Notes: generated from the letters alone by a model not told the origin. DNA of 64,000 nucleotides from Shewanella litoralis (GCF_009828585.1 NZ_WSRZ01000014.1:62001-126000); one strand, 5' to 3'; counted from the first letter of the stretch, positions 1-10,145 are shown. Numbers and translations are program-made.

Positions 1-1889
1 CCGGGGCATTATTTGCAGACCAGGCATTAACAGTGACCTTTGCGTTATTGGCTTCATTATTTGTTGCGCTAACCGCCATCCCGATGTTGGCATCTCGCCA
101 AGGATTTACCAGCCTGCCAGAACCGGTCGAAACGCCAAAAGTGGCCAAACCCACTAGCGTTAAAGGCAAAATTGGATATTACCTCTTGGCGATAGTAAAA
201 TTTCCATTTGCATTATTATTCAGCTATTTACCCGCAGGATTACTCACCGCGATTATTGTTATCAGTCGATTCGTCAGCAGTATATTGGGATTAATATTAA
301 CCCCCATTTGCGCCGCTTTTAATGCTGTTTATCGCCTTGTTGAATCATTTTATTACCGTATTTTACACCATGCGCTGCGTCATCAAGTGCTCACTGTTGT
401 TATCGCGCTGGTAATGACCTTAGCATCGAGCAGCTTGTTGCCAAGGCTTGGCATGGAGCTTATTCCGCCCATGAACCAGGGCGAGTTCTATGTCGAAATA
501 TTATTGCCGCCCGGCACCGAAGTCAGTGAGACAGATGCAGTTTTACAACAACTGGCCTTGTCGATTAAAGACCGCGATGATGTAAAACATGCCTACAGCC
601 AGGCTGGTAGCGGCGGATTAATGACATCAGACACTGCACGTGGCGGTGAGAACTGGGGCCGTTTACAAGTAGTATTAGCCGACCATTTAGCCTTTAATGC
701 CGTCAGCCAGGTGCTTCGCAAAACCGCTCGTAATATTCCTGAGCTTGAAGCGCAAATAGAGCACCCTGAACTGTTTAGTTTTAAAACCCCGTTAGAAATT
801 GAGCTTTCGGGCTATGATTTAAGTTTACTTAAGCAAAGTGCTGATCAGCTAGTGAAAGCCTTAGGTGAAAATGACCGCTTTAGCGACATCAACACCACAT
901 TGCGAGATGGCCAACCGGAGATCAGTATTCGCTTTGATCATGAACGTTTAGCAGCATTAGGTATGGATGCACCAACGGTCGCTAATCGCATAGCGCAGCG
1001 TGTGGGTGGTACTATTGCCAGTCAATTCACGGTTAGAGATCGTAAAGTTGACATTTTAGTGCGCAGCGAATTAGCCGAACGCGACCAAATAAGCGACATA
1101 GAATCATTGATTATTAACCCTAATAGCAAGCAGCCTATCCCGCTAAGTGCGATTGCCGCAGTGCATTTACAAATTGGCCCCTCAGCTATTAACCGTATAA
1201 GCCAACAACGGGTGGCGATTGTGTCATCAAACTTAGCTTACGGGGATTTAAGTGAAGCAGTGCTCGAAGCGCAACAAATCTTGTCTAAACAGCAACTGCC
1301 TAGTTCTATCCAGGCACGTTTTGGTGGGCAGAACGAAGAGATGGAACACTCATTTGACTCGCTTAAAATCGCCTTAGTGTTGGCCATCTTTCTGGTTTAC
1401 TTAGTAATGGCAAGCCAGTTTGAATCACTATTGCATCCGTTGCTGATTCTGATTGCGGTGCCAATGGCAGTGGCTGGCAGTATTGTCGGGTTATTTATCA
1501 CCGGGACACACCTAAGTGTGGTGGTGTTTATTGGACTTATTATGCTGGCAGGGATTGTAGTAAATAATGCCATTGTATTGGTTGACCGTATTAACCAGCT
1601 GCGCCGTGAAGGCCAGGATAAACTCAGCGCCATTAATGATGCTGCGCAATCGCGTTTACGCCCGATTATGATGACAACCCTCACCACCACACTCGGGTTA
1701 TTGCCCATGGCGATTGGCATGGGCGATGGCAGTGAAGTGCGAGCCCCCATGGCCATTACCGTCATCTTTGGCTTAAGCATGTCAACATTACTGACATTAC
1801 TGGTTATTCCAGCGCTTTATGCCCTATTTGACCGTAAGCAATATACGGCTAATGACACAGCGATAAATAATGCGGAGACACCAGCATGA
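1..1889 (+). CDS. RND efflux permease, C-terminal part (5' end outside window)
   Basis: Inner-membrane proton-driven efflux pump subunit of the RND (AcrB/HAE1) superfamily. The frame is open from base 3, so the GTG at 33 is not the start; the N-terminal part lies upstream. The visible part begins in the membrane helix cluster ending VALTAIPMLASRQ. It then has the second periplasmic porter half, which includes the PPGTEVSETDAV stretch, and a second helix cluster with RLRPIMMTTLTTTLGLLPMA, the conserved motif of this superfamily. A hydrophobic stretch between the two halves (about 110-410 nt) is longer than the short linker of AcrB and could hold one or two extra helices. The stop overlaps the start of the next permease by 4 bp (ATGA), so the two are translated together. 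The substrate cannot be told from sequence. A membrane-fusion partner is expected upstream, outside the window. Confidence 0.93.
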   Translation, partial: GALFADQALTVTFALLASLFVALTAIPMLASRQGFTSLPEPVETPKVAKPTSVKGKIGYYLLAIVKFPFALLFSYLPAGLLTAIIVISRFVSSILGLILTPICAAFNAVYRLVESFYYRILHHALRHQVLTVVIALVMTLASSSLLPRLGMELIPPMNQGEFYVEILLPPGTEVSETDAVLQQLALSIKDRDDVKHAYSQAGSGGLMTSDTARGGENWGRLQVVLADHLAFNAVSQVLRKTARNIPELEAQIEHPELFSFKTPLEIELSGYDLSLLKQSADQLVKALGENDRFSDINTTLRDGQPEISIRFDHERLAALGMDAPTVANRIAQRVGGTIASQFTVRDRKVDILVRSELAERDQISDIESLIINPNSKQPIPLSAIAAVHLQIGPSAINRISQQRVAIVSSNLAYGDLSEAVLEAQQILSKQQLPSSIQARFGGQNEEMEHSFDSLKIALVLAIFLVYLVMASQFESLLHPLLILIAVPMAVAGSIVGLFITGTHLSVVVFIGLIMLAGIVVNNAIVLVDRINQLRREGQDKLSAINDAAQSRLRPIMMTTLTTTLGLLPMAIGMGDGSEVRAPMAITVIFGLSMSTLLTLLVIPALYALFDRKQYTANDTAINNAETPA

Positions 1890-4800
1890 ATATCACTCAA
1901 TTAGCAATAAAGCGTCCGGTCACCACCAGCATGTTTTTCTTGGCCATAATGCTCTTTGGCATGGCCGCGAGCCGCATGCTGCCGTTAGAGATGTTTCCAG
2001 GCATCGATATTCCACAAATTGTGGTTAATGTGCCTTACAAAGGCTCTAGCCCTGCTGAAGTTGAACGTGACATTACCAAAGTGTTAGAGGAGTCGCTCGC
2101 TACCATGAGCGGCATTGAAGAAGTGCGCTCAGACTCAACCCAAGATGGCGCTTTTATTCAGCTTAATATGAAATGGGGTGAAGACGTTGCCACGAAAAGC
2201 TTAGAAGCGCGTGAAAAAATCGATTCAGTGCGGCACTTACTGCCGACCGATGTCGAGCGAGTCATGATCCAACAATTTTCGACGGCCGACATGCCCGTGC
2301 TGACTATCCGTATATCAAGCGAGCGCGAACTTTCAAACGCATTTGATTTACTCGATAAGCAGTTACGTAAACCACTCGAGCGCGTCGATGGGGTGTCTAA
2401 AGTTACCCTGTATGGTGTAGAACAAAAACAAATTGAAATTAGATTAAATGCCGACAAACTCGCATCGTCTGGGATCAACAGCCTCGATTTACGCACCCGT
2501 TTATTATCCGAAAACTTTGTCATTAGCGCCGGTACCATTCGCACCAATTCACAGGTGTATCAGGTGACACCAAAAGGTGAATTTACCAGCCTAGACGACA
2601 TCAATGCACTGGTGATTGTGCCAGGGGTTCACTTACAAGACATCGCAACGGTCAGTTACGCCTTGCCAGAAAAAATAGAAGGCCGCCATTTAGATCAAAA
2701 ATATGCTGTAGGAATTGATGTATTTAAAGAATCGGGCGCTAACCTTGTTGAAGTGTCTGATCGGGTGCTTAAGGTCATCGAGCAGGTTAAACAAGACCAG
2801 CAATTTAATGGTATTAAGCTGTTTATCATGGAAGACCAGGCTTACGGCGTTAAATCATCTCTTAAGGATTTATTGTTGTCTGGCTTAATGGGCGCGGTAT
2901 TATCATTTGGGGTGTTGTATTTGTTTTTACGCAATCTCAAAATGACTTTAGTCGTTGTATCATCTGTGCCGATTTCGTTATGCATGACCTTGGCCGGAAT
3001 GTACTTTTTAGGCTACAGCCTGAATATTTTGTCCATGATGGGTCTGTTATTAGCCGTCGGCATGCTGATTGATAATGCCGTGGTAGTCACTGAAAGTGTA
3101 CTGCAAGAAAAGCAAGCCGCGCATATCGATGATACCTGCCAAATAAAAGCCAATCAGCTGGCAGTACTAACAGGCGTTGAAAAAGTCTCACTGGCGATAT
3201 TGGCGGGCACACTCACCACTGCAATCGTATTTCTACCCAATATTTTTGGCGTTAAAGTCCAGCTGACCATCTTTTTAGAACACGTTGCCGTGGCTATTTG
3301 CATCTCGTTAGCCGCCTCTTTATTAGTGGCTAAAACGCTTATTCCACTGATGCTTAATCGGTTTCACTTTGAGGTTGAGCCCGTTAATGACCACAACCGT
3401 TTAGGGCTGTTTTATCAACGCAGCTTAACCTGGATATTAACCCGCCCTAAACGTTCTGGTGTGATTGCTATCGCGCTACTCATTTCAACTGCCCTGCCGT
3501 TAAGCCTAGTGCAACAAGACCAGGGTGATGGTGAAGGCAATGATCGCTTATACATCAACTATCAATTAGAAGGTCGGCATAATTTGGCGGTGACCGAAGC
3601 GATGATTAATCGTATGGAGGATTACCTCTACAGCAACAAAGACACCTTTTATATCGACGCGGTATACAGTTATTACGCGCCACACGATGCGCAATCAACC
3701 ATTTTACTAAAAAAAGATATTCCAATAGAAATGAGCGAGTTGAAAAAGATGATCCGCGAGGGGTTTCCTAAGTTTTCAATCGCCACTCCCCAGTTTGGTT
3801 GGGGCAATGAAAATAGCGGAATAAGGGTCACATTAACAGGCCGCTCTACCACCGAGCTTATTCGCCTCAGCGAACAAGTCTTGCCGTTATTAAGTAACAT
3901 TGATGGCCTTGTTGATGTGAGATCAGAAGTCAACGGAGCACAACAAGAAGTGATTGTGGTGATAGATCGTGAAATGGCTGCAAGGCTTGATCTGACCTTA
4001 AGCGATATCGCCTCAAACATTGCAATCGCCCTTAGAGGGTCACCTTTACGTTCATTTAGGCATGACCCAAGCGGTGAACTTCGTATTGAGCTGGCTTATG
4101 ATAAAAGTTGGCAAAACTCGCTTGAAAAACTCAAACAATTGCCGATTATTCGCCAGGGTGACCGTGTTTATACTCTCGACAGTTTAGCCACAGCCACGGT
4201 AGTGCCACGCTTTGACACCATCAGGCACTTTAATCGCCAAACTGCACTGTCGATTGGCGCTAACCTCGATGATTTCACCACAGAAGAAGCACAAGAGAAA
4301 ATCACCCAAGTCATGGATTCGGTGAATTTTCCTTACGGATATGGCTATTCACTACGTGGTGGTTTTGAACGTCAAGATGAAGACCAATCTATCATGGCAG
4401 TGAACATGATTTTAGCTATCGCGATGATTTATATCGTCATGGCGGCATTGTTTGAATCATTATTGCTACCCACCGCCATTATCACCTCGATAATGTTTTC
4501 CATTACTGGGGTATTTTGGGCTTTGTGGTTAACGGGCACGCCGATGTCGGTCATGGCTATGATTGGTATCTTGATTTTAATGGGTATTGTGGTCAATAAC
4601 GGTATTGTATTGGTGGATCAAATTAATCAAATGACACCGGATTTAGACAAACTCAGCGATACCATTATTAGCGTGTGTATTACCCGTTTACGTCCGGTAT
4701 TAATGACGGTAGCGACAACCGTACTGGGCTTAGTACCATTGGCCATGGGCGATACTCAAATCGGTGGCGGCGGCCCACCCTATTCACCAATGGCCATTGC

Positions 4801-4951
4801 CATTATCGGCGGACTCACCTTCTCCACTGTCACCAGCTTATATTTAGTGCCTTTGTGTTATCAAGCACTATATTTAGTTCGCCATAAGGCTGCGATTAGA
4901 TTGGGTTTAGCCAACAATTTTGCCCAAAAGGTGTTACCTTGGACCCGATAA
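1886..4951 (+). CDS. RND efflux permease, second subunit
   Basis: Complete RND permease of 1021 aa, the usual length for AcrB-like proteins. It starts MNITQLAIKRPVTTSMFF, the canonical first-helix opening. The porter half with SPAEVERDITKVLEESLATM follows, then helices 2-6, where the LLLAVGMLIDNAVVVTE segment carries the membrane acidic residue of the proton relay. The second porter half and a closing helix bundle (MGIVVNNGIVLVDQIN, then TRLRPVLMTVATTVLGLVPLA) complete it. The 4-bp ATGA overlap with the preceding permease and their different sequences suggest a hetero-oligomeric pump of the MdtBC kind or two permeases sharing one adaptor. That is inferred from arrangement only. Confidence 0.95.
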   Translation: MNITQLAIKRPVTTSMFFLAIMLFGMAASRMLPLEMFPGIDIPQIVVNVPYKGSSPAEVERDITKVLEESLATMSGIEEVRSDSTQDGAFIQLNMKWGEDVATKSLEAREKIDSVRHLLPTDVERVMIQQFSTADMPVLTIRISSERELSNAFDLLDKQLRKPLERVDGVSKVTLYGVEQKQIEIRLNADKLASSGINSLDLRTRLLSENFVISAGTIRTNSQVYQVTPKGEFTSLDDINALVIVPGVHLQDIATVSYALPEKIEGRHLDQKYAVGIDVFKESGANLVEVSDRVLKVIEQVKQDQQFNGIKLFIMEDQAYGVKSSLKDLLLSGLMGAVLSFGVLYLFLRNLKMTLVVVSSVPISLCMTLAGMYFLGYSLNILSMMGLLLAVGMLIDNAVVVTESVLQEKQAAHIDDTCQIKANQLAVLTGVEKVSLAILAGTLTTAIVFLPNIFGVKVQLTIFLEHVAVAICISLAASLLVAKTLIPLMLNRFHFEVEPVNDHNRLGLFYQRSLTWILTRPKRSGVIAIALLISTALPLSLVQQDQGDGEGNDRLYINYQLEGRHNLAVTEAMINRMEDYLYSNKDTFYIDAVYSYYAPHDAQSTILLKKDIPIEMSELKKMIREGFPKFSIATPQFGWGNENSGIRVTLTGRSTTELIRLSEQVLPLLSNIDGLVDVRSEVNGAQQEVIVVIDREMAARLDLTLSDIASNIAIALRGSPLRSFRHDPSGELRIELAYDKSWQNSLEKLKQLPIIRQGDRVYTLDSLATATVVPRFDTIRHFNRQTALSIGANLDDFTTEEAQEKITQVMDSVNFPYGYGYSLRGGFERQDEDQSIMAVNMILAIAMIYIVMAALFESLLLPTAIITSIMFSITGVFWALWLTGTPMSVMAMIGILILMGIVVNNGIVLVDQINQMTPDLDKLSDTIISVCITRLRPVLMTVATTVLGLVPLAMGDTQIGGGGPPYSPMAIAIIGGLTFSTVTSLYLVPLCYQALYLVRHKAAIRLGLANNFAQKVLPWTR

Positions 4952-5055
4952 GATTTTTAATAACAAGCTTGCAACCTAAAAGTGATCAACCAGGCCAGAG
5001 CATCAGTATTAATATGGTTGATTACCGGTTATCCAGCACAAATAAAGGGACAAAT

Positions 5056-5943
5056 ATGAAACAGAGATTTCAAACAAAGATGATTAAACTAAGTGCATTG
5101 GCCATATTGGCGATCAGTAGCAGTGCAATAGCCGATGACAGCATGAGCGATGTCAACATCACCTCAAAAAAGCTGAATGACAATACCTATATGTTTATGG
5201 GTGCTGGCGGTAACATTGGCGTGTCAGCGGGAAGCGACGGTATTTTGATTATTGATGATCAGTTCGCCCCATTGGCCGATAAAATTTCAGCCTCATTAAA
5301 TGAGATACAAGCTGGAGCACCTAAATACATTGTTAATACCCATTACCATGGCGATCACACTGGTGGTAATGCACACTTTGGCGCTACGGGTACCATTTTA
5401 GCTCACCACAATGTATTAAAACGATTACGTGAAGACAGCAAAACCCCAAAATCAGCCTTACCGGTCATTACCTTTGCTGAAAACATCTCGATTCATTTTA
5501 ATCAAGATACCCTAGAAGTGATTCACCTAGGTCCTGGCCATACCGATGGTGACAGTGTCGTCATGTGGCAAAAAGCCAACATTATCCACATGGGCGACTT
5601 GTATTTTAAAGACCGCTTTCCTTACATAGACCTAAAAGGTGGCGGTTCAGTAATAGGGTATCGTGACAATGTCAGCGCAATTTTAGATAAACTCGATAAT
5701 AAGGTGCAGGTGATCCCAGGCCATGGTGAACTAGCAACCCGTAATGAATTATTGAAATTTAAGCATATGCTTGATGATTGTATTAATTGGATGCGCGGCG
5801 AAATTGAAATGGGTCACGACCTGGCTAAAATCAAACAACAAGGCGTCCCAAAAGAGTATAAAGATTGGGGATGGCAGTTTATCTCAGCAGAAAAATGGAT
5901 AGACACCTTGTATGAAGATCTCAGTCCAAAAGCTGACGAGTAA
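5056..5943 (+). CDS. Exported metallo-beta-lactamase-fold hydrolase
   Basis: Periplasmic MBL-fold protein of 295 aa. I place the start at ATG 5056: AAAGGGA lies 5 nt upstream and the protein then opens with a clean signal peptide (MKQRFQTKMIKL, hydrophobic core, cut near SSAIADD). An earlier in-frame ATG at 4939 would bury the signal peptide and overlap the permease gene. Metal ligands are visible: HYHGDH (H96, H98, D100, H101), the GPGHTDGD segment (H162), the MGDLYF aspartate and IPGHGE (H223). The family includes beta-lactamases, glyoxalase II and quinoprotein-relay MBLs; the spacing fits a general MBL hydrolase and the substrate is unknown. It follows the RND pair by about 100 bp and may be co-transcribed. 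Confidence 0.88.
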   Translation: MKQRFQTKMIKLSALAILAISSSAIADDSMSDVNITSKKLNDNTYMFMGAGGNIGVSAGSDGILIIDDQFAPLADKISASLNEIQAGAPKYIVNTHYHGDHTGGNAHFGATGTILAHHNVLKRLREDSKTPKSALPVITFAENISIHFNQDTLEVIHLGPGHTDGDSVVMWQKANIIHMGDLYFKDRFPYIDLKGGGSVIGYRDNVSAILDKLDNKVQVIPGHGELATRNELLKFKHMLDDCINWMRGEIEMGHDLAKIKQQGVPKEYKDWGWQFISAEKWIDTLYEDLSPKADE

Positions 5944-6080
5944 TAACTGACGTTCTATTTGTGACTTACAGTCAATGAATAAGAGCCACTGAATAACTAT
6001 CGATAAAACGCTTACTGATTAACAACACTAAGCAACAACACTAAATACCCAAACTAAATCTCAATAGTGGTATAAAATCG

Positions 6081-6108
6081 AAAAAGCTTGCCCATCAGCA
6101 AGCTTTTT
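6081..6108. terminator. Bidirectional terminator overlapping the kinase 3' end
   Basis: Stem GCTTGC/GCAAGC (6086-6091, 6098-6103) extended by five A-T pairs, with T-runs on both strands. It can end both the MBL gene (+) and the kinase-like gene (-). The TGA of the latter (6095-6097) sits in the hairpin loop. Confidence 0.85.
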
Positions 6109-6850
6109 TTGTTTTAGTCTCGCACGGTAATCTATCTTGTTGCCTAAAATGCCAAAGCACCCAATACACGGGTTTTAAATCTTTGCCACCAGCATAGCGA
6201 AACGACCAAGCAAAATAATACAACCATTGCCAAGACGCTAAAAATTGTTTAGCTTTTTGCCATATCGCCTCGCCCCCTGCGCAGCGATAAGCGTCAATAG
6301 CGTGAGAAATCAACGCATTTCGAGGGCCAATATAGCGATACAAGCTGTGAATAAACACCAGCAAATCTCTCACTTGTTGCGATACTATCGATTTGTCCTG
6401 TTGATGTGCTTCAAAATCAATGAACTTGACCTCGCCATCTTGCCAACTGATGTCACGCAGAGCCGGACGACCGTGTGAAAAATGCATAGCGTGCAACCTT
6501 GCCAAGGCAATTGCGACATCATTAAGAATGTTGGGCCAGAGGGCTGCTTTATCATGGGCAAGCAATTCTTTAATGGTTGCGCCCGCATCTTCAATCACCA
6601 TATAACCATCACCGACTTCAACCACCGCAGGCACAGGTGCGCCATGCTTAGCCAACTCAGTGAGTACGTCTATTTCTTTGTGTAATGCGTGTGTTGAATT
6701 TTGTTTAAGCAAACGCATAGCGCCTGCGAGTTTCTCTACTTGCTTAAGCCAATAACGTTTGCCTTGAAACTCAAACGAGACCACTCGCTCACCGCGATGT
6801 TCACGAATGACTTCAGCAACTAATTGTTGAAAACCTTCATGTTCAGCCAT
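6095..6850 (-). CDS. Kinase-like protein (LPS/Kdo kinase or RIO-type fold)
   Basis: 251-aa protein with a minimal protein-kinase-like fold. K36 in YWLKQ is a candidate ATP-binding lysine, HGRPALRD (126-133) looks like a catalytic loop, and FIDFE (143-147) resembles the metal-binding DFG position. There is no signal peptide or membrane helix. Such folds occur in the lipopolysaccharide core kinases (WaaP/KdkA), RIO kinases and aminoglycoside phosphotransferases. Its position just downstream of the lpxK cluster makes a lipopolysaccharide sugar kinase an attractive guess, but a terminator at 7054-7077 separates it from that operon. The 3' end runs into the terminator hairpin at 6081-6108. Substrate not determined. 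Confidence 0.75.
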   Translation of the reverse strand: MAEHEGFQQLVAEVIREHRGERVVSFEFQGKRYWLKQVEKLAGAMRLLKQNSTHALHKEIDVLTELAKHGAPVPAVVEVGDGYMVIEDAGATIKELLAHDKAALWPNILNDVAIALARLHAMHFSHGRPALRDISWQDGEVKFIDFEAHQQDKSIVSQQVRDLLVFIHSLYRYIGPRNALISHAIDAYRCAGGEAIWQKAKQFLASWQWLYYFAWSFRYAGGKDLKPVYWVLWHFRQQDRLPCETKTKKAC

Positions 6851-7053
6851 AAGACTACCTAGTCAAAAACACGTGTATTACTGATAGGTAAATTATCTGC
6901 CTCACTGATAATAAGTTCAATTAAACCAATGGTTTTTATTGTTATTAGATATGCATTTAGCGTTTTACCTTCACTTTTTCTATAGCGTGTTAACATTCCA
7001 AATACATCGATAACATCCGTTACGGAATTCAGTAAAGTTTGAAACACGGGCAT

Positions 7054-7077
7054 AAAAAAACGCCCCGAAGGACGTTT
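7054..7077 (-). terminator. Terminator of the comEC-msbA-lpxK-ycaR cluster
   Basis: Read on the minus strand: AAACGTCC, a TTCG tetraloop, GGGCGTTT, then a run of T. The single T-G pair is a wobble only on this strand, so the terminator works leftward, just after ycaR. Confidence 0.85.
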
Positions 7078-7110
7078 AAAGCACCATATCACGATTTACG
7101 TGTTTACGGT

Positions 7111-7287
7111 TTATTCAGCAACCCAAGGTGTCGCACGGTTTTCTAACAGCACCGGGATACCTTCTGTAATAGGGTAAGCTAACTTATCAAACTTACAGAT
7201 CAATTGTTGTGCTGTTTTGTCGTATTCCAACTTACCTTTACATACAGGGCAAGCCACAATTTCGAGTAGTTTTTTATCAAATGCCAT
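7111..7287 (-). CDS. ycaR: Trm112/YcaR-like zinc-ribbon protein (UPF0434)
   Basis: Small 58-aa protein opening [20 protein letters not shown] and ending near RATPWVAE. It has one CPVC pair and a second cysteine ([12 protein letters not shown]) and matches the Trm112/UPF0434 family. Members are usually about 60 aa and sit beside lpxK and kdsB in gammaproteobacteria. Its ATG overlaps the end of lpxK by 11 bp, so translation is probably coupled. The molecular role of the bacterial member is not settled; eukaryotic Trm112 activates methyltransferases. Confidence 0.9.
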   Translation of the reverse strand: MAFDKKLLEIVACPVCKGKLEYDKTAQQLICKFDKLAYPITEGIPVLLENRATPWVAE

Positions 7288-8284
7288 GAGACAGTCCTTT
7301 TTTAGTTTGAGCCACTTGCTGTAATTGGCTCAACAATGCGTGATCAAATTCTGGGGTAAGCTTCGCATTTACCGGTAAATACCACCAGTGACTTTCAGCA
7401 AAATCGCGACATTTAACCGCATCTTTTTCTGTCATCACTAATGGGTGTGTTTTAGACAATGTATGCAGTTGCGCGGAGTCAAATGCCTGGTGGTCAGTAA
7501 ACTCAACCGCATTCGCTATTTTATAACCTAATTGGCTCAGGGTATTAAAAAAGCGTTGCGGATTACCGATAGCAGCCATAGCAACTACAGCCTGCTGTGA
7601 GTCAAACTGTTGAGTCAAAGTATTATCAACCTGGATTAACGGTGCGGGCGTTAAACTCATCAGCACTTCATTGGTATAGGCTGGACCACCGTTATTAATC
7701 ACAAAATCAACACTGTTTAAACGCCATAGCCCTTCACGTAACGGCCCAGCTGGGATAAGACATTGATTACCATATCGACGCTCGCCATCAACTAAGGCGA
7801 TTTCAATATCGCGGGCTAACGCATAATGCTGTAAGCCGTCATCACTGATAATCACATCAATATCATTATTGGCTAACAACATATGGGCAGCATCGACACG
7901 TTTCGCGCCAACCACCATGGGCACCTGAGTGCGAGCCACTATCATGGCAGGTTCATCACCAACCTCAGTGGCTTTAGCCCCCGCATTAACCGCTAGGCAA
8001 CCTGGTATATCAACGCCATATCCACGGCTAATCACGCCAGGGGTATAACCTTGTTGGCGCAGCAATTCAATCAGGTAAATCACAGTAGGTGTTTTACCAC
8101 TGCCACCAGCGGTAATATTGCCCACCACAATGACAGGCACAGGCAATGTGGTAGCGTGCTCAATACCCAGATTGAACAAAGTTCGTCTTAGCATGGATAT
8201 CACACCAAACAACCAGGACAGTGGCAATAATAACCATTTAGCCCAATGATGCTGATACCAAATACGATGGATTAATTGCTGCAT
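7277..8284 (-). CDS. lpxK: Tetraacyldisaccharide 4'-kinase
   Basis: Inner-membrane-associated kinase that phosphorylates the 4' position of the lipid A disaccharide precursor. It has 335 aa, normal for LpxK. A hydrophobic N-terminal segment ([19 protein letters not shown]) anchors it. The P-loop [12 protein letters not shown] occupies residues 55-66, and VISRGYG and ISDDGLQH follow. It starts 12 bp after msbA ends and overlaps ycaR, giving the classic msbA-lpxK operon in which lipid A synthesis and flipping are co-expressed. Confidence 0.97.
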   Translation of the reverse strand: MQQLIHRIWYQHHWAKWLLLPLSWLFGVISMLRRTLFNLGIEHATTLPVPVIVVGNITAGGSGKTPTVIYLIELLRQQGYTPGVISRGYGVDIPGCLAVNAGAKATEVGDEPAMIVARTQVPMVVGAKRVDAAHMLLANNDIDVIISDDGLQHYALARDIEIALVDGERRYGNQCLIPAGPLREGLWRLNSVDFVINNGGPAYTNEVLMSLTPAPLIQVDNTLTQQFDSQQAVVAMAAIGNPQRFFNTLSQLGYKIANAVEFTDHQAFDSAQLHTLSKTHPLVMTEKDAVKCRDFAESHWWYLPVNAKLTPEFDHALLSQLQQVAQTKKGLSHGI

Positions 8285-8296
8285 TCCACCGAACCC

Positions 8297-10117
8297 TTAC
8301 TGACTAAACTGCATCTTGTACAAATTCGCGTAAATGCCCTCTTGGGCAATCAGTTCATTGTGATTACCGCGCTCCACAATTTGCCCTTGATCAATGACCA
8401 AAATCTCATCGGCACTTTCAATGGTCGATAAACGGTGGGCAATCACAATTGAGGTACGATTATGGCGCAAATTATCTAAGCCTTTTTGAATGGCTTTTTC
8501 AGATTCGGTGTCTAATGCTGAGGTTGCTTCATCTAAAATCAGCACTGGCGCATCACGAAGCATGGCTCGTGCAATGGCAATACGTTGACGTTGACCACCA
8601 GAAAGTAACACGCCGTTTTCGCCGACTGGTGTATCAAGTCCATCCGGTAAGGTGTTAATAAACTCCATGGCATAAGCAAGTTCTGCTGCGCGTACGATTT
8701 GTTCGCGGCTCACTTCACCTGGGTAGGCATAAGCAATATTGTTCGCAAAGGTGTCATTAAATAACGTCACTTGCTGTGACACTAATGCCACCTGATTACG
8801 CAAAGATTTGAGCTGATAGTCATAAATACTGGTGTCATCTAGGGTGATATCTCCCTCACTCAAGCCACCATAAAAACGGGTTATCAAACTGGCAATCGTT
8901 GATTTTCCAGAGCCAGAACGGCCAACTAACGCCACGGTTTTACCCGGTTGCACTTCAAAGTTAATGCCATTAAGTGCCGGTTTTGCTTGTTCTGGGTAGG
9001 CAAAAGTTACATTATCAAAACGCAACTTTCCTTTAACTCTATCAATAGAAAACGGGCCATTATCGGGTTCAGGCGCGGTGTCTAATAATTCAAATACTGT
9101 GGTACACGCTGCAATACCACGCTGAAACTCAGCATTCACACGGGTTAAGTTTTTAATCGGCTGTAACATGGCTAGCATGGCGCCTAAAATAGCCGCAAAC
9201 GTACCCGCGGTTAAATCAGTTTTCATGCTGTCCCAAGTCGCGGCATACAATACAAATGCCAACGCAAACGACCCTATCACCATAATCAATGGCTGACTCA
9301 CCGCCTGAGCAACGGCGAGTTTCATATTTTGATAACGGTTACGATCATTGACGTGGAAAAAACGGTCTACTTCAGTTTTCTGACCACCGAACACCAACAC
9401 GTTTTTATGGCCTTTAATCATTTGCTCAGTGGTTGCGGTAACACCGCCCATTGCTGATTGAATTTGCTTAGAGACTTTACGAAAGCGACGACTCACAACG
9501 CTTATCACGATACCGATAATCGGCCCTATTACTAAAATACACAGTGACAGTTTCCACGAGTAATAGAACATAATCGCCAACATACCCACTGCGGTCATAC
9601 TGTCGCGCACGATAGAAATAAGCGCGCTGCCAGATGCTCTAGCTATTTGCTCGGTGTCAAAGGTCACTCGAGAGATTAAATTACCGCTATTTTCACGGTC
9701 AATGTAGCTCACTGGTAATCGTAAATAGTGCTCAAACACTTGCTGACGCATGTCCATAATCAGTTGTGCACTGATAAATGACACACAGTAGGTCGATACA
9801 AAGTTAGCAACCCCACGCAAGGTGAACATTAAAATGACCACAATTGGCGCCATAAACATAATGTCATTATCGGCATTAAAACCACCGTGAGTCGGCACAT
9901 CGACGCCAGCAACAACCGAAGGCGTTTGGCTAAATCCCTCATCAATAAACGGCTTAATAAAGGCAATAAAAGCGGCGTCGACGGCACCATAGGTCAGTAG
10001 CGCAAGCACTGCCATAATAAACATGGTTTTCATTGGCGCGACATAAGTCATTAGGCGTTTAAAAACGACCCACATTTCATTTTTTTCATTCGAAGTTGAT
10101 GCAGACATTGAATCCAA
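8297..10117 (-). CDS. msbA: Lipid A export ABC transporter (ATP-binding/permease)
   Basis: 606-aa half-transporter that flips the lipid A-core across the inner membrane as a homodimer. The N-terminal half has six predicted helices. The C-terminal ATPase has Walker A GRSGSGKST near residue 400, the signature LSGGQRQR, and Walker B VLILDEATSALD, with the H-loop in AHRLSTIESA. The family norm is about 582 aa; the extra length is mostly an extended N-terminus and a first periplasmic loop (EGFSQTPSVVAGVDVPTHGG). It lies 28 bp downstream of comEC. Confidence 0.97.
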   Translation of the reverse strand: MDSMSASTSNEKNEMWVVFKRLMTYVAPMKTMFIMAVLALLTYGAVDAAFIAFIKPFIDEGFSQTPSVVAGVDVPTHGGFNADNDIMFMAPIVVILMFTLRGVANFVSTYCVSFISAQLIMDMRQQVFEHYLRLPVSYIDRENSGNLISRVTFDTEQIARASGSALISIVRDSMTAVGMLAIMFYYSWKLSLCILVIGPIIGIVISVVSRRFRKVSKQIQSAMGGVTATTEQMIKGHKNVLVFGGQKTEVDRFFHVNDRNRYQNMKLAVAQAVSQPLIMVIGSFALAFVLYAATWDSMKTDLTAGTFAAILGAMLAMLQPIKNLTRVNAEFQRGIAACTTVFELLDTAPEPDNGPFSIDRVKGKLRFDNVTFAYPEQAKPALNGINFEVQPGKTVALVGRSGSGKSTIASLITRFYGGLSEGDITLDDTSIYDYQLKSLRNQVALVSQQVTLFNDTFANNIAYAYPGEVSREQIVRAAELAYAMEFINTLPDGLDTPVGENGVLLSGGQRQRIAIARAMLRDAPVLILDEATSALDTESEKAIQKGLDNLRHNRTSIVIAHRLSTIESADEILVIDQGQIVERGNHNELIAQEGIYANLYKMQFSQ

Positions 10118-10145
10118 TACTTAACTAGCAAACATGAGGCGTATT

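Noticed and set aside
4939-5055. Upstream start of the MBL-fold protein
   Set aside because: It overlaps the RND permease end and hides a clear signal peptide that begins at 5056.
6859-7092. 77-codon open frame on the minus strand after ycaR
   Set aside because: It begins inside the strong leftward terminator at 7054-7077, has no ribosome site and an unconvincing composition; treated as chance.
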